Origin: Chara braunii
Lineage: Eukaryota; Streptophyta; Charophyceae; Charales; Characeae
DNA length: 53,658 bases
Assembly: GCA_003427395.1 (NCBI GenBank)
Contig: BFEA01000001.1
Span: 12,547,652-12,601,309, forward strand
Reading direction: 5' to 3'
Each line of letters opens with the position of its first letter. The stretch's first letter is position 1. This document shows, in pieces, positions 7,704-19,183 of the stretch. Made by a program: the position numbers and the translations under genes. The notes under the pieces are model-generated. The model had not been told where the DNA came from, made no database searches, and saw nothing but the letters and a program-made list of their open reading frames with translations.

Positions 7704-9860
7704 AAATGGATCACACGCCCAACATTCCAAAAAATGGCGGCCTGGAAGGGAAGCACACATTCCTTTTCTTGTACAAGTCGCTGACGTGGACCCTTACCAA
7801 GGGGTCTCAAAAGGCCTTTATGAGACAAGTGACGGTCTTCCTATGGAGAGGTGACCATGAGTCCGCAACAACAATTAGTCGTATAGGTTGGGACTCAATC
7901 ATCCAACCTAAACCCGATGGAGGGTTAGAGATCATTGATCCCTACACGTAAAATGTGGCACGTAGTTTGAAATGAATCAAAAAATTGATCCTCTCTCTTC
8001 CATCCCCATTGGGGGCACTAGCTTTGGAACATATCCGAGGACTTGCCCCACAAGCTCCCTCCTCAGTGGATCCCTTGTTATGGTTGAGAGACCGATATTT
8101 GACCATTCCACGCCAAAGCGCTACAGGAACCAGAGGGGCTACACCTGGTCGTATCTCATTAAAAATTGGAAAAGACTCCCCTTACCTGATAAATGTCCTT
8201 GAGAGAGTTGGGAAGAGGTATATAGGCATCCTTTGTTCGGGAACAGATGGGTCACAGACTCCTAGGGTCAGACATTGTGCAACTCAGCGGCACCATGGAA
8301 AAACTGGGTACGGAACAAGATAACCAAAGTGGTAGACTTTTGGGACTCCCAAACCAACAAATGAAAAACAGCAGAACAAATAAGGGGTATAGTCCGGTAT
8401 GGCCATGGAATCAAGGAGCGCTTGGAAGAAGTAATATTTTTGACCCCGCTGGATTGGTACTGAATCCTTAGGAACTGCCCCACTTTACAGGAAGGGTACT
8501 GGGTCAGAATAGTGGGAGAGGAAGCATAGGTGAGACTGGTCCAATCCCTTCGAGTAGCGGACGGGTTGATAAAATTCTATAGGCTTCGGTATGGCCATGG
8601 AATCGTGGATCCCTTGGAAGAAGGAATATTTTTGACCAGCTGCATTGGTACCGAATCCTTGGGAAGGGCCCCACTTTACAGGAAGGGGACTAAGTCACAA
8701 TAGTGGGAGAGGAAGCATAGGTGGGACTGGTCCAATCCCTTCGAGCAACGGACATGTTAATAAAATGCTACAGGCTGCAGTCGAGGGGCTGACTGATATG
8801 TAGCCACAGGCCCACAACCCTTCCTCTTGATTGATAAAAAATGTTATTTTGGATAAGAATATTGGCGGAGAGAACGAAGCTCGGGGCTTATCGCCCAGAC
8901 GGTCAATTGCGATGATGCCACTTGATCTGGGGAAGGGGCAATGGATCCCTCAAAACGCTCCTACCAAGGGGACAAAGAGACTTCAGCAAATGCATAAGCT
9001 AGCGGTCAAAGCCATATATCCGATGATCTGCCCAAAGAAAAAACTGGTGGATGTCATCAATGACATGTGGGTGAATGAGCTCAATGTGGCCCACAATCTG
9101 CTGCGTCTGGTCAGATGGTTCAAGGATGTAAAAAAGAAGCCAGCCAAAGTCTCATCCTTGTAGTGGCAGGTCACAAACAGATGCCTGCCTACAAACAATT
9201 GGCTAATTGATCATACGAGGCTAGACCAAAGGGGTGGCACTCCCATGGTGCCCCAACACTGCCAACATCATGTCGGCCTTTGCTAGATGAAAAACTTCAG
9301 AGACAGTTGAACACGTCTTCATGCAGTGCACGGGGTCGGTTCTCACCTGAAGATGGTTGGCCGAATACGGAGAAGGATGGTGAGGGACGGGGATTGGCCT
9401 TGGGACTGGAAAGCAATATTAACTTGTTTAAGTTGGGCAAACGGGCAATATTGTGGACCCTTTGGTGGAAGAGATGTGTCCTAGTTATGGACAAAGTGAC
9501 GGTGGAGGGACCTAAGGTAACATAACACATTAAATTACATATGCAAACAAAATTGCAAGCAAGATGGTTGACGGTAGCAGAAAAACCGGCTATGTTGAAT
9601 GAGCCCGTGGAAATTACAAAAAACATAATAGCCTTCAACAAGGAAATGGTTGGGGGGCACCAGGAGGATGGACGACGACGGTCGAACATGTCGGCAGGAC
9701 TGATGGAGCAGGGAGGGAGATAGCCGGGGACGGAACGGGAAGGATACAGAGGAATGAATGGTTATAATTTAATGACTGGATACACCTGGACCCCGGATTG
9801 ATGTGCCGACACCCATCAGAGTTCCCAGACTCCTTCCCCTGCCACGAAATGGACGATAGT
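7704..9860 (+). pseudogene. LINE C-terminal region with zf-RVT remnant (dead)
   Basis: Plus-strand fragments align in order with the LINEs at 45119-47340 and 52050-53658: FLWRGDHESATTISRIGWDSIIQP (about 7842-7910), SSVDPLLWLRDRYLTIPR (about 8063-8115), WVNELNVAHNLLRLVRWFKD with KKPAKVSSL (9067-9160), CLPTNNWLIDHTRL, and WPWDWKAI plus ILWTLWWKRC (about 9390-9480). In intact relatives these flank the zinc-binding C-x2-C...H-x4-C of the plant LINE zf-RVT domain, here frameshifted. The last recognisable peptide (HPSEFPDSFP) is near 9815-9840. No poly(A) was found. Confidence 0.75.
8395..8775 (+). repeat. 192-bp tandem duplication inside the dead LINE
   Basis: The block starting CGGTATGGCCATGGAATC at 8395 repeats at 8587, a period of 192 bp. 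Shared landmarks are GAAGGAATATTTTTGACC, CCCCACTTTACAGGAAGG, GTGGGAGAGGAAGCATAGG and TGGTCCAATCCCTTCGAG. The copies differ by scattered substitutions, so the duplication is old. It falls between the central and zf-RVT regions and has no counterpart in the two minus-strand LINEs. Confidence 0.85.
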
Positions 9861-10527
9861 GTGTGAGTCTACGGTTCTAGACACTACCTTCTTCCCCTGA
9901 ACATACGCGATGCGTTGTAAATGAATACAACACATACATTGTGTTTTATTTGTTTACTTCGCAAATGCGTTGTATTTGAGTGGACTGCGCTAACTTTTTT
10001 GACAGAAGGGGGCCGGGTCCAGGCTGAGTAGGCTCATACTCCAGGATGCGTGCCTAGCATTACGGCTGCTCGCCTGTTTTGTAGCAGGCAGCAAATGCCA
10101 AACAAATTGGATGTTGAATACTTCATTCTTACGCTACAAGACCTGCTTAACAACAACGACACTCTTGTAAGTTAACGACAATCAATCTCTCTTGGCCCAT
10201 CAAACCGATACTTACACTAACAGAGAGAGGGTTGGCGTCAGCCAACCACTTTTATCAGGGGTATCGTCACTATCGTGAGCTCTGGGTGATGTGGTGAGTG
10301 CTTATCCATTAGACAAATGCATCGCAGGGTTGGTCTGAGTAAACTCGACTGCTTATCGCAGCCTTAGCAGGGGCATCGCTAACTCTGGGCGACGTGTCCT
10401 TATCCATCAGTCAAATTCATCCTGGGCAAACTGTTGGGGAAAACCCTCCTGATGACTCGGTGAAAGTATGACGAAACAGTCTGGCACAGTCATGCTTTTC
10501 TTTTTGGAGTTGTGTATACGGTACATG
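9861..10527. other. Unassigned DNA with a diverged ~110-bp repeat
   Basis: I see no gene. Two imperfect copies of a ~75-bp block (CAGGGGTATCGTCACTATCG... and CAGGGGCATCGCTAACTC..., each followed by CTTATCCAT and CAAATGCATC/CAAATTCATC) start near 10256 and 10368. A perfect hairpin GGTTGGCGTCAGCCAACC lies at about 10229-10246. Confidence 0.4.
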
Positions 10528-10785
10528 ACACACGCACACACGCACACACACACACAAGCACGCACACACATGCACACACATGCACACACACGCACACACA
10601 TACACACACACACACTTGAACACACACGCACACACACACTTGCACACACACTTGCACACACACTTGCGCACACACGCACACACACACGTGCACACACGCA
10701 CACACACACATGCACACACGCACACACACGCACACACACACACACGTGTACACAAACGCACACACACCCACACATACACAAGTGG
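10528..10785. repeat. (CA)n microsatellite
   Basis: About 258 bp of almost pure CACA with CGCA, TGCA and CTTG interruptions. The long frames read through it on both strands (Cys-Val or His-Thr repeats) are artefacts of the dinucleotide. Confidence 0.95.
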
Positions 10786-11074
10786 TTTTGACTGACTCGT
10801 CATTATTAGACCCCAAAAAAAAAACAAAGTGGAAATAGGAACCCCTCACAAACAAATATTGTGTAGATCTTGAGGTCTGGAAAATATTGCTTTGTGCACA
10901 CTGCGCACCGAGGGAAAGTGCGCACTGACGAAGTAGTATATGTGAAACTGATGTTGGGCGAATAGGGCAGTTGCTATCCAGCTCCACCCATCCGAACACA
11001 CCCCTCGTGCTGGCCGCTTTCATTTGCAATTTATTTTCTTGCTTTTGCGGGTGGATCCGCTACATGTAAGCTAG

Positions 11075-11115
<41 letters not shown>

Positions 11116-14096
11116 GGGATGGGGTGAAAGCGAGGGTGGGAATTGGGGGGGGCACTGGCTCTAAGAAAAGTCGATTTTTGATGAAATAAGCTTTCATCAG
11201 CCCAATGGCATTGAAGGGCAAAGCGCCTTCACCCGAGTATTTCCCAGATGCTGTTAATGCCTACTGAGGGTCCTCGAATCCCTGGACGTTTTTCGGGGGG
11301 TGGGCACTGCCCCATCATGGGGTTGTGTCTCCGTGGCCTGCCACGTGGCAGGGCTCCCCCCCTTTCCTGGCGCAACCATTTTGGGGGTGTCCCTTTTGGC
11401 CGGCTGTGACTGATCATCAGGGGGGGAGTTCATTCTCCCCAGCCTCCCCAGGTGATAAGGATCCCCCATTATTCTGCTCACTTGTCTCTTGTGGTCTCCC
11501 CGGGGCACCATGTGCCTCGCGTGTGGATTGTGGTCGGTGTTTGGTGCGGCTGGCCACCCATCGTCTCGGGTAGGTCATGCTGGTGTTGATTGGCTGTCTC
11601 CTTCCCCTTGTCACACAAAGTCTCGCAGAGTCACACATACAATCGTTCTGGAAGTATGACCCTTACATATGCATTGCTCTTTTGTGCCTATGTTGTTCTT
11701 TGTGTCTGTGTGGATGACAACTGACTGGCGATTTCGGATGGTGTTACATGTGGCACCACGAATTTAATTTGTAAGGGCTAGGTTAATCGTGCATCACTTG
11801 TGGCATGATCATTCCCTACATCAATTTAGTATTCTTCAGAGAAAGGTTAATCGTTGACGGATCACGTGAATTCAGATGTGAAGATGTGCCCGTGGGGTTG
11901 CAGGGTTTGTGATGGGGAAATCTGTCATGCGGATAGGGTTTGAGGGTCAATTTTAAGAACAGGTCAACCAGGGGTCTTGAGGACATAGGCAGGGTTGGAG
12001 GGTTCAGGGGGGGCCAGGGGTGAGGAGGGGGATGGTGCACAGCTGGCCATGGGAGGTCTCACCCCCTGCTCAAACGAGCGGTGTCGACTACTCTCATACT
12101 CGCAGTTGTCGCGTTCTTGTACTCGCGTCGTTGTTCTCCACTGGTTCCTGCTCCTTATTCCAGCCGCTCTCTGCTCTCCGCTCACTACACCTTGCTTCCA
12201 AATCCACCTTCCCTTTATTGTTAATGACTTCCCCATTCTCTTCTCCGCTTTCATCGATATCGTTTTGGGCTCTTCTCCCCCATTCCCACTTTTGTTATCC
12301 TTTTGTCCGCCTCTTCTTCGTCATTCCACGCATCCATCTGTGACAGCCTTGAGGCGTGTCCGGACTCTGCTGTTTTTCGACAGGCGACGGGGGGGCTTGG
12401 GCCTCAAGGCCCCATGCTTCCTTGCCGCCTCAATGGGAGCTGGTTCCCCCAGGGGGACTCCCGTTCCCATCATTTCTGTGTCTGTGCCTGGGTGCATGGG
12501 GGCAGCTTCTTGAGTCGGCTCTTGAAGGAGGTTCATTGCCAAGTTTATGTCTCTCGCATTTTGGGCCATCATCTTACACAAATTGAACCCCACGATGATC
12601 GTCACCCCACTTGACCCGATCAACATGGCAAATTTGCACGAGTTCACGCAGTCCGTTTTGGCTAACTGGCTAATCCCGCTTGATCTCAATACTTGGCCTT
12701 CCTTACCCATTAAGTAGCACCAAAAGGTAGTCAATGCACCTGATCTGTCCACTCCACAAAAACAGATAGAGGGGGAAGATTGCACTTCAGAATTTATAGT
12801 TATGAGGCGGAGGTGAGAGGCGTGTTGGTGGGGGTTTCAGGGAAGAGAAGGGAAAAGCAAGAAGAGCAAAGGAGGTCAGGAGGTTCTGCATAATGGAATT
12901 GCAGCATGAAGGGTGTACCCTCTCTCCAGTCTCCAGACAATGGTCCAACATGCGAAGGCATCAGACCAATTACGAATAAGGGGATAGAAAGTGGTAGTTG
13001 AGTTTTCATGGAGGGAAAAGGATGGTGTGAAGGGACAAAGGAGAAGGGAAGGAGGGAAGAACTGTTGAAAGATTGCAGGAATGCCGGAGCACGAAAAAAG
13101 GTAGGACTCTGTAGGAGGATTGAAGTCATCATGTGCAAGCAAAAAAATGCAATAGGAAACCGCATGCAGAAAAATGAGACTCCAAGAACATGCAAAATGA
13201 AAAAGGTGGTCTTGTCAGGCGAGCCACTGAGAAAGAAGTTGCGCAACACCTCTATTCCAATATTTGGAATTGCATGTTGGGAACGGACCAAGAAAATTCA
13301 ACAAGAAGAAGTTGTGCGCACTAGGTAGACTAAGAGTTTCACACAAAAAGATAACAGAAACAAATTCGTATATTCATCCCTCTTGCTAAAGGAAGAAGGA
13401 AGAAGAGATATGTTATGAACTTCGCAAAAATGTTGGGGGCACCCCGACCAGCCAGAAACAGACAGTCCAACACCCGTATGTGAAATGAGAAAAAGGGGCA
13501 TGGAAAACAACAGCCACCACAGATGGATCAATGTATAGATGGATGGTTGGTTGGTTGGATGAATGGATGGATGGGTGCTTGGTAGCAATGGATGGGATGG
13601 CAGAGATGGATGAATGAATGCGATGGAGGGAGGGACGGAGCGATGGTTGGGATAGGGTTGGACAAATGGATGGAATAAGGATGGATGAATGGGATGGATG
13701 GGATGGATGGGATGGGATGGATGGGATGGGATTGAAATAGGTGGGTGCATGTATGGATGGATGACAAATGACAGATAGATAGATTGCTAGAAAACGGGGC
13801 ATGCGAAGATGCAGTATCAGAAGAGGGGAGGGTAGACCTGGAATGGAAGGTGAGGGGCAAATGGGGACGTCAAGGTGGGATAGATAAAAGAGACAGACAC
13901 AGAGATGGGGAAGGGGTGGGAAGAGGGACTGTATTATGGGAAGTTTGTGATAAGCCAAGTCACGTACTCGTGGGCCGTGGCTTCACGCATCCTTCGGATT
14001 AAACCTTGAAGAAAGTCCCAAAGTACGAACCTTGACAAACATGGATGGATGGGGTCCGTTTCAATTTTTTTGTCTTTTATTACATACATTTTTTTC
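10786..14096. other. Unassigned simple-sequence-rich spacer
   Basis: No supported gene in 3.3 kb. It contains a (TGAT)n tract at 11075-11115, GGGG/CCCC-rich DNA at 11270-11500, and purine-rich DNA at 12800-13250. One minus-strand frame at 12321-12785 (154 codons) has balanced composition with segments such as GSSGVTIIVGFNLCKMM, but no family I recognise. It may be a fragment of an unknown element gene. Confidence 0.35.
13530..13770. repeat. (GGAT)n-rich degenerate microsatellite
   Basis: About 240 bp of ATGGATGGATGG and GGGATGGATGGGAT words with point interruptions. The His-Pro-Ile-rich minus-strand frames over it come from the repeat and are not genes. Confidence 0.9.
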
Positions 14097-14732
14097 ATGG
14101 TAGGCGTTTTTCAACTTGTCTCTCCCTCTCTTACCTTCTCTTTTTGAACTCACTTGCGTTCCCTTGGTTCAATAGACCTTTCCGCTATTTTCCTAGCCCC
14201 CACCGTTTTAGGCTTTTTTTCTGCTTCGAAGCCATTTTTTCGTTCCTGCGATCCTTACTTGTACCTTCTGTTTTCTATAGGTCTCGATCCAGTAACCTTG
14301 AACTTGAGTAGTAGTTAATGTTCCGCTGCATTACTTTTGGTCCTCGTCTTTTTCTTGGCTCGACTTGATCAGGTGACCTTCTGAATCATACTGTTCCGGA
14401 GACTTCGGGAAGCTTCATTACAGTTTCATGAATACGAGTATGTAGGACCTCGTCTAGAATTCAACAAGGTATAAGAGTCCCGTCAAATGTAGTCTCGTCC
14501 ATCTTGCGCTAGGTACTACCGACCTTTGACGAAGCCGGACAGGCGACCGACAAAAACACACAGTACTACCGACCCCTGACGAAGCCTGACAGGCGACCGA
14601 CAAAAACACAATGTAGGGTATAATCACCTGATCTGCGTCTATGTTGTCACTAAGAATTTTTTGACGCAGTTACCTGCGCTCGGTTCAACTCTCGTCCCAT
14701 CATTTTCTTGTGTGTTGACTGATGCTTGCAAC
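14097..14732 (+). repeat. PLE left terminal direct repeat (pLTR)
   Basis: Collinear with 19305-19972, sharing long blocks such as GAACTCACTTGCGTTCCCTT, TGCGATCCTTACTTGTACCT, AACCTTGAACTTGAGTAGTA and GAGACTTCGGGAAGCTTC, with an extra ~14 bp near 14351 and lacking ~60 bp near its right end. Divergence looks like roughly one difference in ten (estimated by eye). It contains the decayed pair of hammerhead-like units at 14513-14618. Confidence 0.85.
14513..14618 (+). ncRNA. Decayed tandem hammerhead-like units (left pLTR)
   Basis: Two 50-bp units start GTACTACCGACC at 14513 and 14563. The second keeps CTGACGA (14576-14582), stem I arms GACCC/GGGTA (four pairs) and a 3-bp stem III, but the conserved GAAA after stem II is AAAA (G to A at about 14603) and stem II no longer pairs. 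In the first unit the C of CTGACGA is T. Both changes hit residues required for hammerhead catalysis, so I predict no cleavage activity. Confidence 0.6.
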
Positions 14733-14880
14733 ATTAGTCCGCGCACTAACCAACGTAACAATAGTACTACGACTGTGGGATTGCGTATTTTATCACCATC
14801 TACCACCATCTACCACAATCTAATTTCCTTTTTTATAGTCTTTCTCACCTTCTGAGATCTATCACTGTCTTCCTCCTTGT

Positions 14881-16355
14881 TTCGTGCCAGTGGATCTAAG
14901 AGTTTGTCATTACTGTCGAAGGCCTGGACATTTCATCCGTGAATGTCGGACACGCATGCGAGACATGGAACAATAAGCCAACCAAGAGAATCGATCCAAC
15001 CAAGTATCCACGTTGAGTGCAGCGTCGATCTTGCCGTCCCCTGGAGCCATCGTTCTGTATCAAGCACCGTCTAACGATGTACGCAACAATCAAGGAAATG
15101 TTGGATACAGTGGCGGATATAGCAGTGACTATAATGGGGGCCCGAAGGATATGGAGGCAGGTATAATGGGTACCGAAGATCAAGGAACCCTGAATACATG
15201 GATAGGAACGACAAGGTTGAAAGGATGTGGACGTGGATGTTAGATGAAATGGAAGAAAGGGAACGGGTCAAGAAAGAAAGAGAGGAAGCTGCTAAGAAAG
15301 AAGAGGAGGCGAAGAGACAGAGAGAAGAAGAGGAAAAAAGATTGCAAGAGAAAAAAGAAAACGAAGATTTCAAGACAAGTATAGGGCAAATGGTTGGCAA
15401 TCAGATGAAAATTGTATGCGAAGAAGTGTTGGAGAGAAAGGTTGGAGAACGCTAGCAATTGACCACAACTACGATTGAAGAAATTAGGAGAAGAGGAGCG
15501 AACGTCCTTAGGAAAAACCAAGCCGTCGAGGAGAGCAAGATGAAATATGAAGAGGTTCTGAAATTGAAACAAGCGATGGGTGATTTACAAAGGACGACCT
15601 GTCAAACGAATAGTGTCGAACAGGAGTTGCATTCTCTGAGGACAGACAATCAATATTTAATACAAGACGTGTTGTATTTAAAATAGCAAGTTGATGCGCT
15701 AAAGAAGGAGATGATGCAGGCGACAACAGTTAACGCAGAGAAGTGTGCGCCCCAAGGATTGCCCAAGCAGAACGACAAAGGCGGTAGTATTCCGACTCCT
15801 GGAGATTATGTGAAGTTGTTTGAAGCATACAAAAGACTTCGTGCCGAGAAGGATATGACAGAAAGGGAGGTGCAAGCCCTGAAAGAAAGAATTAGGCGAA
15901 ACGGCGGTGTGACGACCCCAACCCCGACAAACTTCAAGAGGAAATGAATTGCAAGAAAAAGTGGATCACCATCGAATTTGAGGATTCGGCTCGACAAGCC
16001 GGCTAGTGCCAGCAAATCCGGGGAGACTTACGGTAATGCACAAGTACGGTTTGTGAAATTAAAGAATGAAGATCGGGAGGATTTTCGGAAGCGAGTTTGA
16101 AGTGTGTTGTTCAAAATGATGAAACGGGAAATTGAGAAGTTGTGCGAAGAAGAAAAACTCACCTACGTTATAATCAAATCCTCGGTTGGAAAAATTGCAG
16201 GTATTTACACGGAGCGAGCATTTGGTAAGAGTGTAAGAAAACGGATGTTGGGTGAGGACGATGCCAAGGAGGTTGAAGAATCAAAGGATTCACAAGATCT
16301 GGCTGGAGAAGATCAAGGCGGAGAGGGGGACGACAATACAACAAGAGGATGCTAA
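14881..16355 (+). pseudogene. Gag-like ORF: CCHC zinc knuckle then coiled coil
   Basis: Frame 1 encodes CHYCRRPGHFIREC at 14905-14946, a perfect C-x2-C-x4-H-x4-C nucleic-acid-binding knuckle. It is followed by a Gly/Asn-rich stretch, then a strongly charged coiled coil (EERERVKKEREEAAKKEEEA... at about 15250-15355), a second heptad-rich segment to 15940, and an acidic tail (EESKDSQDLAGEDQGG) ending at 16355. Stops and frame changes occur near 14971, 15243, 15453, 15684 and 15945. The upstream sequence has no ATG in frame but has a pyrimidine-rich AG at about 14890 that could be a splice acceptor. The likely role is RNA binding and particle or RNP assembly for the element. Confidence 0.65.
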
Positions 16356-16539
16356 GGTTGGTTACCGAGCGTTGGTGAGTTGTTGAATCTTTGCTCTTGC
16401 GTGCAAAGAAGCACGTGGGAGTAAAGCACTGTTGAAGGATGGTAAGATAGATAACGTGTTAAGATTAGTGGTGATCTCGTTGATTCTTCTACGACAGTTT
16501 TCATGGTGTTCCAAGTTCATTCCGTTTCTTCATTATTTA

Positions 16540-16800
16540 TTTCCTGTGAACTACGATTTTATTTTTTGTTTTGTGCCCTCTCGTTTATATTCTGATCTGT
16601 ATGTGGGCTGTTCAGGACGATTGATTCAACATGTAGGCAGGGTGAATACTCCGTTAAACCAAAACGTTTGGAATCATAGACTGACATAGACTGTATCGGT
16701 GGCTTCGACACAATCAAGCTGGTGGATATGTGGCGATACCAATTGCTTTCGCTAACAACGATCAACTTATCTGAATGGAAGCATACTATATCATGTTATT
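16540..16800 (+). pseudogene. GIY-YIG endonuclease domain remnant
   Basis: Frame 1 gives FIFCFVPSR..SDLYVGCSG followed by RLIQHVGR at 16600-16641. Here YVG is the YIG half of the motif and the Arg and His match the family R...H spacing. After a frameshift the segment at 16688-16790 reads LYRWLRHNQAGGYVAIPIAF, then NNDQLI-stop-MEAYYI, matching the C-terminal end of the domain with its catalytic Glu (codon at 16778) in LI.MEAYYI. The GIY half is degenerate. The TGA at 16772 and the frameshift inactivate it. In PLEs this nuclease nicks target DNA for primed reverse transcription. Its position upstream of RT is the permuted arrangement. Confidence 0.6.
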
Positions 16801-16944
16801 TAATTTTTTTTTAATTAAATCCCTTATGGAAGGAGAAGACGAATGAAAAAACGAGAGCCAACGCGGAGAAGGATAGAGAATCTATGGGGTTGACGATAAT
16901 ATTAAAGTTATAGGCGGTAAGTCACCCTTTGTTTTCCAATCGGT

Positions 16945-17517
16945 GTGGGAATCACCTCTACCAGCCTTCATGAGGTATTGGATAAGTGCTTTAGTAGGCA
17001 TATTGGAACGGTAGATATTAAGTGCGTCGAAGAATTTTTTTTTATTGATAAGTGGAAAGTACTGAAACGATGTTTTGGCTCATCGGTGGTGAAGACAGAG
17101 AGTGGAGTTGAGTTGTTTAAACACTGTCGGGGGAGACTGGTGTCGGGAGTTGGCTTGTCCTTAAAAAGGATTATAAGATATTGCTTTAAGTTTGAGAAAG
17201 ACAAGGGTGAATTGGTAAATTTTCTGAACAATCTATCAAGGTGCAAAAGTTTGTACAAGAAGTCGTTTGATAGACTTCTGCAACTTTATAATTGTGTGAG
17301 GTGTTTTTCCAAGAAGGAAAGTAGGTCGACGTTACGAGCGGCAAAAGCTCGAATTGTCAATAGCAAGTTTTTTGGTAAGCTCCGGATTAGAGTAGTAGTT
17401 AAGTTACCCTTTGATGCTGAGTTTTGTAAAAAGAGGGTTGGAGATGTGTGCCTGTCGATTATCAGATCGTCGTCTCTATTCGACCCTCCCTACAAAACAT
17501 TATTTGTAAAAACCTAA
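16945..17517 (+). CDS. Basic linker ORF between GIY-YIG and RT (190 codons, fragment)
   Basis: This is an uninterrupted frame rich in Lys, Arg, Cys and Phe, with a segment RVVVKLPFDAEFCKKRVGD near its C-terminus followed by SLFDPPYKTLFVKT. It lies in line with the RT and looks like the N-terminal extension of the PLE polyprotein. I do not recognise a named domain. The apparent start is arbitrary: the frame probably continued from the GIY-YIG domain before frameshifts. Codon use is AT-rich like the neighbouring RT. Confidence 0.5.
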   Translation: MGITSTSLHEVLDKCFSRHIGTVDIKCVEEFFFIDKWKVLKRCFGSSVVKTESGVELFKHCRGRLVSGVGLSLKRIIRYCFKFEKDKGELVNFLNNLSRCKSLYKKSFDRLLQLYNCVRCFSKKESRSTLRAAKARIVNSKFFGKLRIRVVVKLPFDAEFCKKRVGDVCLSIIRSSSLFDPPYKTLFVKT

Positions 17518-17544
17518 GAGTAGTTTGGGTTAAGAATAAGTCAG

Positions 17545-17978
17545 TTGGGGCCCTTGGGGGAGTTTTACAGAATTTTCGGACTTACTCACACGAAGTGGAA
17601 TCTGTCTGCACTTGTCAATAATTTGATTTCCCGAGATGTGGGGAACACGTGGCGTTTAGATTTAGCCAGGCAGAATGGATGTCGAGAATTACGAAGAACA
17701 GTAAGAATATTCCATATCCTGCCATGCGATGTAATATGAGACAACTGAGAGAGATTATTTTTGACAGCCATAGTCGCGTTCAGAAAGATATGAGCGTTTT
17801 TTCGGTGACTAATAAAGAGCTACGTGCATGCTTTAATAGAAACACTGAACATGACAATGTTGTGTACAAGGATGGTCTAGCAGAAGTAATGTCGAAGATA
17901 CTTACTTTTGTTGTCCGACTGTTTTTTGAAAAGGAATGGAAACATTGTTTACTAAGAATAATGGGTTTAACATGTTAA
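17545..17978 (+). pseudogene. RT N-terminal region, frameshifted
   Basis: Two overlapping frames carry the bridge between the linker ORF and the RT fingers: WNLSALVNNLISRDVGNTW (about 17596-17652), then, in another frame, FSQAEWMSRITKNSKN and NVVYKDGLAEVMSKI up to 17978. At least two frameshifts are needed to read them as one chain. No catalytic motif lies here. Assignment rests on position and continuity with the linker and RT. Confidence 0.45.
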
Positions 17979-17999
17979 GTGTTTCGAGCAACAGGTTAT

Positions 18000-19183
18000 T
18001 GATAAAATAAAAAAATAGTACCAGAAGCAACCTTTTGACAAATTTGCTAACCTTAATAAGCAAGGACGACTGGGGAAGACTTACTCTATCCTGAAACACA
18101 AGAACATAGTAAAGTGGAAACCCCTTTGCCCATCTTTTTCCAACCCACTAGTGAGAATGAGTAGAGTCGTGTCCAAGGTCATTAATAAGTTGTTGTGGTC
18201 ACTCGTAGAAGACTCTAATTTCGATTTCAGATGTCCTAGCGATATGATCTATAGAATAAGCGACTTTAATAAGAATATGCGAGCAGGCGAAGATGTATTT
18301 GCTTCCAATTTCGACGAGAAAGATGTGTTTACCGTTCTCCTGCATGCGTCCATCGTTAAAGTAGCTGAATGGTTGATCCGTGCATATGAAGAGAAGGGGT
18401 TTTATGATATCTTTGTTAAGAAGCGTGGAAAATGAGCGTTACTGGGAAAACGAAAAAGCATCCGAGCAGGCTATGTTCGTCTTAGATTTACGGTTTTGTT
18501 GACAATGGTAGCATTTGACCTTGATGATACTTTTTTGACCGCCATTGAGATAGTACTGAAGCATAAAATTGACATTCCTATGGGGAAGTCTTCTAGCTCG
18601 GCCCTCGCATGTTTACTTGTGCCTTTAACGAATTTGAATTTTTGAGCCATTTGGGGAAGGAACGACGATTGCTCTTCGGGATGAGGCTTGTAGATGACGT
18701 GTCCGTGTTTTCAAAATTTCATAAAGAATCAAGTTACAGTAGGGCAATGGCAAAGAATAGGGTCAAAAAGTTAAAAACTTGTTACGATCACAATTTGGTT
18801 TTGGAACCGATAAGCTATTGCGACGCATGGGACTTTTTGGGTTGCGTTATCAAGGTGTTTCATCAGCCATGTAAAGTGTTATGTGCTGCCACACATAGAA
18901 ATGAGCGCTTTATTATACATGAAGGGATCTATTCCAGACTCTGCAAGATTTCGATTCCTATTCAGATAAGCAACAAAAAATGTCAGTTATTATAGTATGT
19001 TTGCATAGGGCAAGAACAATGACTACGATGCCAGGAGTCGATACGTGTGTTCTGTTTACTCTGAAGATGGAGCTACAAGCAAGGAACTTCCCGGATTCAT
19101 ATTTTGACAACTGCTTGAAGAACTTATCGTCGAGAATGAATGACTGTTGGTCGCATTGGGTGCGATGTTTTACGCAATGGTAA
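18000..19183 (+). pseudogene. Penelope-type reverse transcriptase (dead)
   Basis: Blocks in order: KHKNIVKWKPLCPSF with SRVVSKVINKLLWSL (about 18090-18210), motif A NFDEKDVFTVLL (about 18307-18342, Asp in FDEKD), motif B IDIPMGKSSSSALACL (18571-18618), motif C RLVDDVSVF (18684-18713, catalytic DD at 18693-18698), motif E-like DFLGCVIK (about 18829-18852), and a tail LHRARTMTTMPG...LKMELQARNFPDSYF (about 18995-19110) matching the PLE post-RT region (RA...EL..L...NGYP). Frameshifts fall near 18440 and 18610 and stops near 18434 and 18993. LTR-type RTs carry F/YxDD and lack this tail, so PLE is preferred. The catalytic residues are still visible. Confidence 0.65.

Noticed and set aside
10407-11029. 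Long Cys-Val and His-Thr frames
   Set aside because: They are translations of the (CA)n microsatellite on both strands.
12800-13291. 163-codon minus-strand frame
   Set aside because: Complement of purine-rich DNA with no stop bias. It is hydrophobic by composition, has no recognisable domain and overlaps open frames on the other strand.
13298-13958. Ile-His-Pro-rich minus-strand frames up to 181 codons
   Set aside because: Artefacts of the (GGAT)n repeat.
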